From assembly GCF_900112365.1 (NCBI RefSeq), contig NZ_FOLQ01000012.1, positions 1 through 50,681 on the forward strand: DNA of 50,681 nucleotides. The letters run 5' to 3'. The position numbers were made by a program, and so were the translations under genes. The notes beneath the pieces were generated by a model. That model was given only the letters and a program-made list of their open reading frames with translations. It ran no database searches and was not told where the DNA came from. The stretch comes from Spirosoma endophyticum (GTDB lineage: Bacteria; Bacteroidota; Bacteroidia; Cytophagales; Spirosomataceae). Positions 17,329-25,437 of the stretch are shown one piece after another (the stretch's first letter is position 1; every line of letters begins with the position of its first letter).

Positions 17329-17406
17329 TGTCTTATATAAACGCTACTAGGTGAGATGAATGTTGTCTCATGTATCTGCTCCAAAATTGGGGCGTTTTCA
17401 GAAACA
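17329..17406 (+). repeat. Dispersed four-box repeat, copy G
   Basis: TTGTCTT, AAACGCTAC (17339-17347), GTGAGATGA, TGTATCTGCTCC and GGGGCGTTTT (17389-17398), then CAGAAACAG. Confidence 0.8.
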
Positions 17407-17461
17407 GCATTTAGCTTGAAGTTTCGTACTTTGGCAACCTATGCGTGATTGGACAACAGGT

Positions 17462-18286
17462 ATGAGTGACTTGGCAAACAAGATAGGCCCCTTTAAACCC
17501 ATAACACTGCTTCTGCTGATTAGTCTACTGTCGTGTAATCAGGAGGCTCCCTTACCTAAGGTAGCCAGTATTGACCTGCTATTGTTAAAATCGACATCGG
17601 TTTCTTACGGGGAGTATAAAGTATCAAATCATGTTACTTTCCCAACCCCTGATTCCATTTCTTTTCTGAATACTACTTTATATCCTACGCGTATTACTCA
17701 AACTACCTACGAGTACGATGATCAAAAACGGATTGTCAAAAGTCAAGGGGTTGATTTAGATTCTATTCATTCTACTGAAACTGGTGGCGGTAGCGCAGTA
17801 ACAACGTACACATACACTGCTCAAACAGTAACCCCACACTCAGATAGATATCCATTAGAACCTAGTAGGTTAAACTCAGAGGGGTATATTGCTAACGGTA
17901 ACACATATGACCAGAATGGGCACCGGACTAATGGAGCCATTATTTTGAATGACAATATTATTCAAGTAAAAAGCAGTAACAACCTAGGTTTTACAAGTCT
18001 AGTGATATATGAGTACGATTTGACGAAACCAAACATACCTGATCCGTATCAAAATCTGTATGGTAAACCAAGTTATAACCTTCTAGTTAAGGAGACTTTA
18101 CTATTTACTTATCCAACTGGTGGCTATAAAGAAATAACGACCTATACCTACGAGTATGACCAACGGGGTTTACCCAAACGGCGTACGGCTTATTCTGAGT
18201 TTTTTGAGATTGGCACCTCAGCTTCAGGGAACATAAAAAGCCCGGAAAAGCAGGTAGTTATATCTAATTTTGAATTTGCTCGGTAG
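17462..18286 (+). CDS. Predicted lipoprotein with YD-like repeats
   Basis: A 274-aa protein. The start ATG at 17462 gives a signal with hydrophobic core ITLLLLISLLSC, where LLSC can serve as lipobox; a longer start at 17441 would lie almost on the promoter-like box. The body carries spaced tyrosine-rich strands (TYEYDDQKRIVKSQ, TYTYEYDQRGLPKRR) like RHS/YD-repeat hairpins. Such surface or periplasmic lipoproteins are frequent in Cytophagales and of unknown function. A second protein of the same style lies at 38815-39855. No partner gene is evident. Confidence 0.65.
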   Translation: MSDLANKIGPFKPITLLLLISLLSCNQEAPLPKVASIDLLLLKSTSVSYGEYKVSNHVTFPTPDSISFLNTTLYPTRITQTTYEYDDQKRIVKSQGVDLDSIHSTETGGGSAVTTYTYTAQTVTPHSDRYPLEPSRLNSEGYIANGNTYDQNGHRTNGAIILNDNIIQVKSSNNLGFTSLVIYEYDLTKPNIPDPYQNLYGKPSYNLLVKETLLFTYPTGGYKEITTYTYEYDQRGLPKRRTAYSEFFEIGTSASGNIKSPEKQVVISNFEFAR

Positions 18287-18295
18287 TTGCCACTA

Positions 18296-18330
18296 TGTAT
18301 GCTACTAATTGAGTTGGACAGCTATTGAAC
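18296..18330. mobile_element. Solitary end of the local IS3-type element
   Basis: TGTATGCTACTAATTGAG followed by TTGGACAG closely matches the reverse complement of 13884-13921. No transposase follows. It is a remnant right end in inverted orientation. Confidence 0.55.
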
Positions 18331-18522
18331 TTATAAAACGAATAGCTTTAGGCTAAATATTCGAATGTGTTCCATTTCATTATACCCTCATTAATTTAGG
18401 CCGAAATGGTCAGTATGTCTTGGGTAGACATACATTCGTCAAAGCCATTATCTGAGCATGTGGGGGTGGACCGGTCTAAAAAGCGCCGATGTTTGCAAAA
18501 CTTTACTTCGGTTCAAAAACGT

Positions 18523-18530
18523 TATATTTG
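18523..18530 (+). promoter_or_regulatory. -7 box of the toxin-antitoxin operon
   Basis: TATATTTG matches TAnnTTTG exactly, 19 bases before the antitoxin ATG at 18550. TTTA at 18502-18505 could serve as a weak -33 box. Confidence 0.6.
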
Positions 18531-18549
18531 TCAAGAAACCCTAAACGTG

Positions 18550-18717
18550 ATGGCAACAGAATCAAAAGTTTCTAAAACCTCGGTCAAGAAGTCTTCTGCC
18601 AGTGGCCAGTTGGGCACCAAATCTAATATGAAGGCAGGGCTAGGGCTATTTAAGGACAAAATCGTCAGCGAGTCATCGGCTTGGGAAGATGACCTGCGGG
18701 TGACGATTAAGAAATGA
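18550..18717 (+). CDS. Putative antitoxin of a VapBC-type pair
   Basis: A 55-aa basic protein. The N-terminal half is rich in Ser, Thr and Lys (MATESKVSKTSVKKSSASGQ) and looks disordered. The C-terminal half (GLGLFKDKIVSESSAWEDDL) resembles the toxin-binding tails of small VapB/Phd-like antitoxins. Its stop overlaps the toxin start (ATGA at 18714-18717), so the two are translationally coupled. The ATG at 18550 was chosen because a perfect -7 box lies 19 bases upstream; the frame extends further to 18406, but that part would be upstream of the promoter. It lacks an obvious DNA-binding fold. The call rests on position and tail. Confidence 0.65.
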   Translation: MATESKVSKTSVKKSSASGQLGTKSNMKAGLGLFKDKIVSESSAWEDDLRVTIKK

Positions 18718-19124
18718 AGAAATATTTACTGGATACACATATTATTATCTGGTGGCTAACCGATTCGCCAGACTTACCAGCCTCCATCAGAACTATTCTC
18801 CAAAACCGCACGAATGAATTTTACGTCAGTCATGAAAGCCTGCATGAGATTATCATCAAGGCTAAGCTAAAGCGGGCTGACTTCCAATTAAATGGTGTTA
18901 CTATAGCCGAAATTGCCAATGCGTTACGCGAAACGCTAGGGGTGAAACTACTCCCATCACGGATCGTCCACTTAGCGAAACTGGAAGCCCTGATACCAGT
19001 ACATAATGATCCTTTCGACCATATTCTGATTAGTCAGGCCATTACTGAGCGTTTGATCTTGATTAGCCACGATGGCAATTTTCCCTTCTACGAAGCACAA
19101 GGTCTAAAGCTACTAAGAGCTTAA
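18714..19124 (+). CDS. PIN-domain ribonuclease toxin (VapC type)
   Basis: A 136-aa PIN-domain protein. Acidic metal-binding residues occur in order: LLDTH (Asp7), SHESLHEIIIK (Glu), HNDPFDHILISQA (two Asp) and LISHDGNF (Asp). This matches VapC toxins, which cut structured RNAs such as tRNA. The length is normal. It overlaps the upstream antitoxin by four bases, the classic coupling in type II systems. The pair sits between an IS-end remnant (18296) and the PadR/ABC module, in line with a recently gained accessory locus (inference). Target RNA unknown. Confidence 0.9.
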   Translation: MKKYLLDTHIIIWWLTDSPDLPASIRTILQNRTNEFYVSHESLHEIIIKAKLKRADFQLNGVTIAEIANALRETLGVKLLPSRIVHLAKLEALIPVHNDPFDHILISQAITERLILISHDGNFPFYEAQGLKLLRA

Positions 19125-19202
19125 GTTCACGATATTACTGCCATCAATTCGTGGGTTATTAGGTGAAGTGACACCTATTCAAAAATCGTCTCTCTAAAAC
19201 CT

Positions 19203-19240
19203 TGTCCGTTTTTGTACGGGTGTATGTCCAAAAGTGGACA
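19203..19240. promoter_or_regulatory. Candidate PadR operator, module 1
   Basis: TGTCCG at 19203 and, 22 bases further, the palindrome TGTCCA-AAAG-TGGACA at 19225-19240. The palindrome ends 132 bases before the PadR ATG at 19372. The second module shows the same boxes with identical spacing. Confidence 0.65.
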
Positions 19241-19371
19241 CACCATCACCGGCTGCACACTCATAATACCCCTTTCTTGCTCAATAAGCCATATTTTAAA
19301 GTTTGGTCAGATATTTGTACGACAAAGGCTATACTAATAACAAAGGCAGCGGCTAACCGGCGCTTTCGGCT

Positions 19372-19710
19372 ATGAAACGAGCATTTTTAGGCGAGTTGGA
19401 GGAGGTTGTTTTGCTCACAGAGGCGGCTCTACAAGAGCTCGCCTATTGTGCTTCGATCACCCAGACGATCGACCAGCAAATGGGCCGAAGCATTAGCTTT
19501 CCTACGGTCCACACCACGCTACAGCGCTTGGAAGAGAAAGGCTTTGTCGCTTCTCAGATGGGCGGGGCCACCACCGAGCGGGGCGGTCGTCAAAAACGCT
19601 TATTCACCGTTACGGCCGCGGGCCAGCGGGCCCTACTAGAGTGTCGACAAGTTCGAGTGCAACTTTGGGAGCAGATTCCGACCGAAATCGTACAGTTATG
19701 GAGCGCTTAA
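19372..19710 (+). CDS. PadR-family transcriptional regulator, module 1
   Basis: A 112-aa winged-helix repressor-type protein. The PadR pattern is complete: LEEVVLLTEAALQ, then SISFPTVHTTLQRLEEKGFVASQMGG and GGRQKRLFTVTAAGQRAL. It differs from the PadR at 27608 at about 15 of 112 positions, a recent duplicate. Its end overlaps the permease start by 13 bases, so the two are co-translated. Upstream lie a TGTCCA-N4-TGGACA palindrome and a segment (TATTTGTACGaCAAA-GCTATACTAATA, 19312-19339) conserved in both modules. It probably represses its own operon and responds to a compound or stress sensed directly (inference). Confidence 0.9.
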   Translation: MKRAFLGELEEVVLLTEAALQELAYCASITQTIDQQMGRSISFPTVHTTLQRLEEKGFVASQMGGATTERGGRQKRLFTVTAAGQRALLECRQVRVQLWEQIPTEIVQLWSA

Positions 19711-22385
19711 AGAAATCGAACGTCGGTCCTCCTGAACCTCCCGCTTGGGCTAAGGGTTTATTGGGCCGGTTCAGCCCACCCGGATTGGAAGATGAGCTAC
19801 AAGGTGACCTGCTCGAAATGTATGCTTACTGGGTCGAAACCATCGGCTTAAGGGGGGCTCGCTGGCGATATGCACTAGCCGTGCTGCGGCTGATTCGTCC
19901 CTTCACTAGCTCGACGCCCAAACATGCCTGTCATTATTCTCAACCACCTACTCTTCAGTCTGCTATGATCCGCAATTACCTCAAAATCGCCTGGCGAAAT
20001 CTTAGGAAGCAAAAAAACCACACGGCAATCAATCTGGTAGGTATGTCGGTGGCATTTGCCGCTAGTATACTGCTCTTACTGTCGGCTTACTTCGAGTATT
20101 CTTATGACCGCTTCTATAAAAATGCTGCTTACATCTTTCGACCTTACCTAGTATTTAATGAGGCTGAAAGCACTTATAAAGCGTCATCCCTCCCTTATCC
20201 ATTCCTACCCACCCTGAAAGCGGAGTTCCCCGAGATCAATCAGGCAACTCGCTACATCGCATCCCGTGGCAAGATATACTACCGTACTAAAGAATTAACT
20301 AAAGACATTCGCTGTGCCGATCCAGATATACTTACGCTCTTTTCGTTCTCAATGCGACAGGGGAACCCCAGCACGGCGCTCAACAACCTAAGTAACATAG
20401 TCATTAGTGAAACTATGGCAAAGGATGTCTTTGGAACAGAGAATCCAATAGGCAAATCCGTACTGATTAAAGGATTTGGGGATCCTAAGACGTTCATCGT
20501 TACGGGCATTGTGGCGGATGCTCCCCCAAACGCATCCATGCAATATGATGCCTTTATCCGCATTGAAAATCAGCCAAATTATGCCGAAAATAAAAGTCAA
20601 TGGAATAATCGAAACCACACGGCTTATGTAAGTTTAAAGCCAGGCGTTAGCCCTACAACGATTGACAAAAGGCTCCGGACCTTTGCCAACGCCTACTTTC
20701 AGGAATTGATTCGTGATCTGACAAAAAATGGAGCCCGACCGGATGAACGAGGCAGTGTGGTAACCGTGGGGCTGCAACCGCTCACCGATGTTCACTTCAA
20801 CACGCAGTTAACAGCCGGTCAGCAGACTGGTAGGCGATATTTATACATACTGTTAACTATTGGTGTAGTTATTTTATTGATTGCCGCGATCAACTTTATC
20901 AACCTTACGCTCGCCCAGTCATTCACTCGAGCTCGGGAAGTGGGGGTACGCAAATCCCTGGGCGCGCGGAAAAGTCAATTGTTCGTGCAATTATGGGGTG
21001 AAGCCTTACTGATTTGTGGCCTAAGCTTAGTGTTGGGTGTAGGGCTAGCGACTTGGCTATTGCCTTATTTCAATACGCTGTTTAACGCCAAACTTTCACT
21101 GGCTCTACTAACTAACCCACTAACGATACTGGCGATAACGGCCGGATTAGGACTCATTACATTGCTAGCAGGCGGCTACCCAGCCCTGCGGATAGCCAGT
21201 TTTTCGACGGTTCATACCCTAAAGGGAGTCTTTACCGGTGGCAAGGCAAGTGGACTGCGAAACAGTTTGATTATCACTCAATTTTCGATAGCCTGTACCC
21301 TGATCATCTGTACGTTCGTTGTGCTTCGGCAACTACATTACCTGCGGGAGAAGCCATTAGGCTTTATTGAGGAGCAAGTGATTAGTCTCCCCGTTGGTGA
21401 TGATATAAACGGAGCTGCTGCCTTAGCTCAACTCCGCAATCGGCTGGTTAGTAATCCCAACGTTATAGCGGTCAGCGGTACGGCCATAAACATTGGTAGT
21501 GGTCTGGACGGAGGTGAGTCACAGAGCCGTATGGGCTTCATGTTCAACGGTAAGGAGATCGTTACTGATTGGGTACGGGTCGATTATGATTATCTGAAGA
21601 CATTAGGTATACGCCTTCGGGCTGGCCGCGATTTCGCCTCTTCTTTTGCCACCGATTCTACATCAGCCGTCCTAGTTACCACTACGATGGCCAAAAAACT
21701 AGGGTCGGTCAACCCAGTTGGTATGATTTTCAAAGCAGGCGAAAATGACAATCCGTATCAGGTTGTCGGTGTTATTGATGACTTTCATCTGTACCGGCTA
21801 CAAAATCGAATTGAACCGATGACGTTGCACTTGCAATCCCGCAACCCGATTCAGTATATTCTAATTCGGACCACACCACAGAGAATGCTACCCGTGATGG
21901 AAACGCTTAAAGACGCATGGCGACAGATTGCGCCCAAATCAGTGTTTATGGCTTCCTTTTTAGACGAAAATACGGATCGTTGGTATCAACAGGAGGAACG
22001 CCAATCCCAGATGTACGGGATTGCAGCTAGTATTGCTATATTGCTCTCTTGCATGGGCCTGTTTGCAATTGTATTACTATCTACTGAGCAACGGACCAAA
22101 GAAATTGGTATTCGGAAAGTATTGGGCGCATCGGTGGCCAGTCTAGTGGCTCTACTGTCAAAAGACTTTCTCAAACTGATCGTGATCGCCGTTGTCATTG
22201 CCAGTTCCCTGGCTTGGTATGCAATGAATCAATGGTTAGCCGACTTTGCCTATAAGATTGAGATGGAGTGGTGGGTATTTGTCGGAGCAGGTTTGCTGGC
22301 CATTGGTATTGCTCTACTGACAGTCAGTTTTCAAAGCGTTAAAGCTGCGCTGACGATTCCAGTCAACTCATTGAAAAGCGAATAA
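19698..22385 (+). CDS. MacB/FtsX-type ABC permease with N-terminal prefix domain, module 1
   Basis: An 895-aa inner-membrane protein. Residues 1-89 are a cytoplasmic 'permease prefix' domain (RFSPPGLEDELQGDLLEMY, ARWRYALAVLRLIRPF). MIRNYLKIAWRNL (from 90) begins the usual permease: TM1, a periplasmic MacB-like domain (DIRCADPDILTLFSF), FtsX domain 1 (FINLTLAQSFTRAREVGVRKSLGA), a second periplasmic part and FtsX domain 2 (STEQRTKEIGIRKVLGASVASLVALL). Such permeases export compounds or transmit mechanical force with a separate ATPase; no ATPase gene is adjacent. The start overlaps PadR by 13 bases. The prefix domain is much better conserved between the two modules than the rest. Confidence 0.92.
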   Translation: MERLKKSNVGPPEPPAWAKGLLGRFSPPGLEDELQGDLLEMYAYWVETIGLRGARWRYALAVLRLIRPFTSSTPKHACHYSQPPTLQSAMIRNYLKIAWRNLRKQKNHTAINLVGMSVAFAASILLLLSAYFEYSYDRFYKNAAYIFRPYLVFNEAESTYKASSLPYPFLPTLKAEFPEINQATRYIASRGKIYYRTKELTKDIRCADPDILTLFSFSMRQGNPSTALNNLSNIVISETMAKDVFGTENPIGKSVLIKGFGDPKTFIVTGIVADAPPNASMQYDAFIRIENQPNYAENKSQWNNRNHTAYVSLKPGVSPTTIDKRLRTFANAYFQELIRDLTKNGARPDERGSVVTVGLQPLTDVHFNTQLTAGQQTGRRYLYILLTIGVVILLIAAINFINLTLAQSFTRAREVGVRKSLGARKSQLFVQLWGEALLICGLSLVLGVGLATWLLPYFNTLFNAKLSLALLTNPLTILAITAGLGLITLLAGGYPALRIASFSTVHTLKGVFTGGKASGLRNSLIITQFSIACTLIICTFVVLRQLHYLREKPLGFIEEQVISLPVGDDINGAAALAQLRNRLVSNPNVIAVSGTAINIGSGLDGGESQSRMGFMFNGKEIVTDWVRVDYDYLKTLGIRLRAGRDFASSFATDSTSAVLVTTTMAKKLGSVNPVGMIFKAGENDNPYQVVGVIDDFHLYRLQNRIEPMTLHLQSRNPIQYILIRTTPQRMLPVMETLKDAWRQIAPKSVFMASFLDENTDRWYQQEERQSQMYGIAASIAILLSCMGLFAIVLLSTEQRTKEIGIRKVLGASVASLVALLSKDFLKLIVIAVVIASSLAWYAMNQWLADFAYKIEMEWWVFVGAGLLAIGIALLTVSFQSVKAALTIPVNSLKSE

Positions 22386-22787
22386 GGGGAGGTGATCAAT
22401 ATAAGGCACAACTTGAGTTGACACCTAAAGCAAACCCAAACCGATTTTGTCATTGTCAATTTACTTAATCTCAGATAATCTACAAAATTAAACCTATGCC
22501 TCCACTACTGGGCGTTTAATGACACGGATTATTGATTACGTTATCCTAGCTATCCGAGTATCCAAGCACAAGCGAATAGGGGGGATAACTGGCGATGGGG
22601 AAACCCACAGGCGTACAAAATGTCCCCGCAAATGGTCATCATAAAACAATTTTCGTTAATGGCTCACGTAAGCGAAGAGCTAGTATAGGACTTATAAGCT
22701 ATATACAACGTCTATTCGCTTATTTTTAGACGACCTACCGGCGACAACCCGAAATTGGTAGATGATAGTTAAAATAACCTTACCTAT
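22386..22787. other. Intergenic region with repeat copy N2
   Basis: About 400 bases with no supported gene. It contains a right-half repeat (GGGCGTTT at 22510-22517) and, further on, TTATAAGCTATATACAAC (22691-22708), blocks shared with 1808-1925. No clear -7 box for the gene at 22788 was found. Confidence 0.45.
22498..22729 (+). repeat. Dispersed repeat, right-half copy N2 with extended homology to copy N1
   Basis: CTACTGGGCGTTTAATGAcAC, GATTA, TATCCT, TTATAAG and TATACAAC, in the same order as at 1808-1925, but with about 100 extra bases in the middle. Confidence 0.45.
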
Positions 22788-23960
22788 ATGAAGACAATTT
22801 TGACGTTGCTTCTTGCCCTAAACGCTTGTGCTTGCTTTGCCCAAAAGGCAACACCAATTATTAAGGCACATTCTAATCAAGCAACTATTTACGTGAAATA
22901 CGATCAACGTAATTCCGTGTATCGATGGCACATCAACCCGAAAGTAAAACGAGATGTGTTTACGGTTGGTAAACTGACCAAACCGACAACGGTGACATTT
23001 AAAACCGATAGTGATTCACTCATCTTTACGATCAAACCCGGACAGAGGAGGGAGTTTGTTGTGCTGCTCAATGACAAAGATTCTTGTGTCACACAAATTC
23101 AGAATATTGAAACAAAGAACTTAGCTAAGCTCTCGCCTGAAATTCATGATTCGATTCCCTTCTTTGTCAACAAGTTTAACACTAATTTTTTAAGGGTCAT
23201 CTTTGACCGCAAGGATTCACTTGTCCTTAATTTTGATACCGGGGCAAATGAGGTAGCACTTACCAATGATGCGTTGAAGCGTAAATTTAGAGCCAGGCCA
23301 ACGCTATACAATACGGATTATACCCTACAAATCGGTAGCAAACTGTATACAAGTAAAGTTCATGACATCGAAATGGCCGGCCACGAGACGGACGGACTGT
23401 TGGGGTGGAACAACTTTGACGGCATGATTGTCGAGCTTAATTATGACGACCATAAACTGATTGTTCATTCTAAAATGCCGAAGCAAATTCGACACGATAA
23501 GGATTACCAGACCTTTAAAATGCGCTATATCGACAATAAGCCGTTTATAGAAAGTGAACTTCAGCAAAGTGGAACCAAAGCTAAAAACTGGTTTCTGTTT
23601 GATTTAGGGTATACCAGAACAGTTATGCTTGATAGTGATTTATTGAAAGAAGCGCACTTTCCTACCCGTGATATGAAGGTGCTCAATACAGTCATCATGC
23701 ATGGAGCTAGTGGCAATGAAGTTCCGGTTATTACGTCTGATTTAGACCTGTTGAAAATTGGCAGTTTTACATTGGAACATGTCCCGGTTCAAGTCATGCA
23801 ACACGCGAATCCGATGCACGGACTGAACATCCATATTCTAGGCAACGATATTTTAAAAGGGTTTAATACGGTTTTAGATTTTCAAAAGAATGTGGTTTAT
23901 CTCAAACCCAACAAACTATACCATACCGATTTTGCCGACCAAAAGAAAAGCGGTACCTAA
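22788..23960 (+). CDS. Secreted aspartyl-protease-like protein with an N-terminal shared domain
   Basis: A 390-aa exported protein (signal MKTILTLLLALNACACFAQ). Residues 26-105 (RWHINPKV, VTFKTDSDSL, FVVLLNDKDSCVTQ) match the N-terminal domain of the DUF4932-like protein at 1915-3444. The rest looks like a two-lobed retropepsin/pepsin-like protease: LVLNFDTGANEVALT (DTG at 150-152) and WFLFDLGYTRTVML (DLG at 272-274), each followed by a hydrophobic strand pattern, and ending with LGNDILKGFNTVLDF. The first site is canonical, the second has Leu for Thr/Ser. It probably acts in the periplasm or outside. It is a single gene; flanking genes on the same strand are more than 300 bases away. Confidence 0.78.
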   Translation: MKTILTLLLALNACACFAQKATPIIKAHSNQATIYVKYDQRNSVYRWHINPKVKRDVFTVGKLTKPTTVTFKTDSDSLIFTIKPGQRREFVVLLNDKDSCVTQIQNIETKNLAKLSPEIHDSIPFFVNKFNTNFLRVIFDRKDSLVLNFDTGANEVALTNDALKRKFRARPTLYNTDYTLQIGSKLYTSKVHDIEMAGHETDGLLGWNNFDGMIVELNYDDHKLIVHSKMPKQIRHDKDYQTFKMRYIDNKPFIESELQQSGTKAKNWFLFDLGYTRTVMLDSDLLKEAHFPTRDMKVLNTVIMHGASGNEVPVITSDLDLLKIGSFTLEHVPVQVMQHANPMHGLNIHILGNDILKGFNTVLDFQKNVVYLKPNKLYHTDFADQKKSGT

Positions 23961-24321
23961 CCTTGGTTTGACAAAACGTATCGTTAATTGCCAGTATGTA
24001 GTTTCGCACAAAACGCTCCTTTCGAGCACCATTGGCGCTTTTCGTCTTAGTATGATCGACTGTAACGTTGGAGAATGGCAGTACCAATTAAACAATAGTT
24101 TATCGTGTGACAAAATACGTTGATCCGAGGACGACGAACTGCATACGCATACACGGAGTTTGGAGTCGTATCGAGAAGGTGCCTACGGGCTAAAAACTCA
24201 ATGGATGATATCGATCAAACTACCCCTTTGGCAGACATCATGACCCAGTTGGCAGACTATTTTTCTGGCTTACAGCTGGCTAGACCAATTTTGATACAAC
24301 CATTTATCAAACTTGGTATTT
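23961..24321. other. Intergenic region with a weak repeat copy
   Basis: About 360 bases. CACAAAACGCTCC at 24007-24019, followed by TCGAGCA and GGCGCTTTT (24034-24042), is a diverged copy of the dispersed repeat. Short frames on both strands look like chance reading frames. Confidence 0.4.
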
Positions 24322-25437
24322 ATGCACTATCTCCTTACGCTGATAGGACTACTCTATCTGTTTCCAGCCCTTAGCCAACCCATCCCCCCTCACATTACTG
24401 AGGCAATCCGGGATAAAGCCTATTTAAACGCCATTCGGCAGGCCCAACGCTATCTTGATTCGCTTCAAGCCCGTCAAGACATTCCAGGCCTATCGGTTTG
24501 TGTGGGCACCACGCATAAAATCCTGTGGGCCCAAGGCTTTGGCTACGCCGATCTGGAAGCCCGATTACCCGTGACCATTCACACCAAATTCCGGCTGGGT
24601 TCGGTCTCTAAATCCGTCACCTCGCTGGCCATTGGCCGATTAGTGGAACAGCATCGATTGGACCTGGATGCGCCCATTCAGCAGTATGTACCAGGCTTCC
24701 CCCTAAAAAAATTCACGATTACCCCACGTCAGTTAGCCACTCATACGGCCGGGATTCGCCACTATCTGGATACGGACCCCCTGGCTTGTGCTAAACGCTA
24801 TGCCACCGTGCAGGAGGGACTAACCATTTTTAAACAGGATAGTCTGCTGTTCCAGCCGGGAAGTGCCTACCAGTATTCCACCTATGGCTACTCCTTATTG
24901 AGCGCGGTCATCGAGGGAGCAAGCCATACCGACTACTTGTCATACCTGCAGCAAGCCGTTTTCACGCCCTTGAAGATGAATGATACAGGTGCCGATTATA
25001 GCGACAGCATCGTCCTCAATCGCGTTCGCTTCTATGAACACCGACAGGGGAAATGGGTGAATGCCGCCTTCGTCGATAATAGTTATAAGTGGGCCGGAGG
25101 TGGTCTTTTGTCCACGCCAATGGATCTGGTTAAGGTAGGCGCGGAGCTGATTCATCCCGTTACGCTTCAGAAAGAAACGGTAGCCATCCTGCTGACCCCA
25201 CAGCGGTTGCTGGATGGCACCAATACGCAGTATGGACTGGGGTGGCGGGTGGGTAGGGACCACCAAGCGCGAACGATCATCCACCACGGGGGACTAATTG
25301 ATGGGGGAAGAACCTTCCTGTTAGTGTATCCCGCTCAGGATCTGGTCGTCGCCATCACGGCGAATATGAGTGGCGTCCGTATTAACTTGCCGGAACTCGA
25401 AACGATTGCCAATTATTTTTTAGCCATAAAGCGATGA
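24322..25437 (+). CDS. Secreted serine hydrolase, class C beta-lactamase/LACTB-like
   Basis: A 371-aa exported protein (signal MHYLLTLIGLLYLFPALSQ). The serine site is SVSK at residues 94-97. The Tyr site is QYSTYGYSLL (Tyr185), the YST variant found in LACTB-like proteins rather than YSN. The third motif is HHGGLIDGG. Enzymes of this fold cleave peptides or esters, or act as penicillin-binding proteins. It is unlikely to be a true resistance beta-lactamase without further evidence. The ATG at 24322 begins the signal peptide. Its stop overlaps the sensor-kinase start (ATGA), making a three-gene operon with kinase and regulator. The hydrolase may make or remove the kinase's signal (inference). 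Confidence 0.9.
   Translation: MHYLLTLIGLLYLFPALSQPIPPHITEAIRDKAYLNAIRQAQRYLDSLQARQDIPGLSVCVGTTHKILWAQGFGYADLEARLPVTIHTKFRLGSVSKSVTSLAIGRLVEQHRLDLDAPIQQYVPGFPLKKFTITPRQLATHTAGIRHYLDTDPLACAKRYATVQEGLTIFKQDSLLFQPGSAYQYSTYGYSLLSAVIEGASHTDYLSYLQQAVFTPLKMNDTGADYSDSIVLNRVRFYEHRQGKWVNAAFVDNSYKWAGGGLLSTPMDLVKVGAELIHPVTLQKETVAILLTPQRLLDGTNTQYGLGWRVGRDHQARTIIHHGGLIDGGRTFLLVYPAQDLVVAITANMSGVRINLPELETIANYFLAIKR

Larger units (their letters stand above)
16900..17461. other. Long intergenic region with repeat copy G
   Basis: About 560 bases. It holds the possible 47-aa frame (16979-17122), dispersed repeat copy G (17329-17406) and the promoter-like TTTCGTACTTTGG (17421-17433) before the lipoprotein gene. 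An 80-codon minus-strand frame at 17142-17384 overlaps the repeat and has no protein-like features. Confidence 0.45.

Noticed and set aside
17142..17384. 80-codon minus-strand frame overlapping repeat copy G
   Set aside because: It crosses the dispersed repeat and lacks protein-like composition.
24120..24374. 84-codon plus-strand frame before the serine hydrolase
   Set aside because: No homology-like features; it runs into the hydrolase signal peptide in another frame.
24322..25437. Serine hydrolase as a resistance beta-lactamase
   Set aside because: The YST variant and LACTB-like pattern, with an operon context of kinase and regulator, do not support a resistance enzyme.
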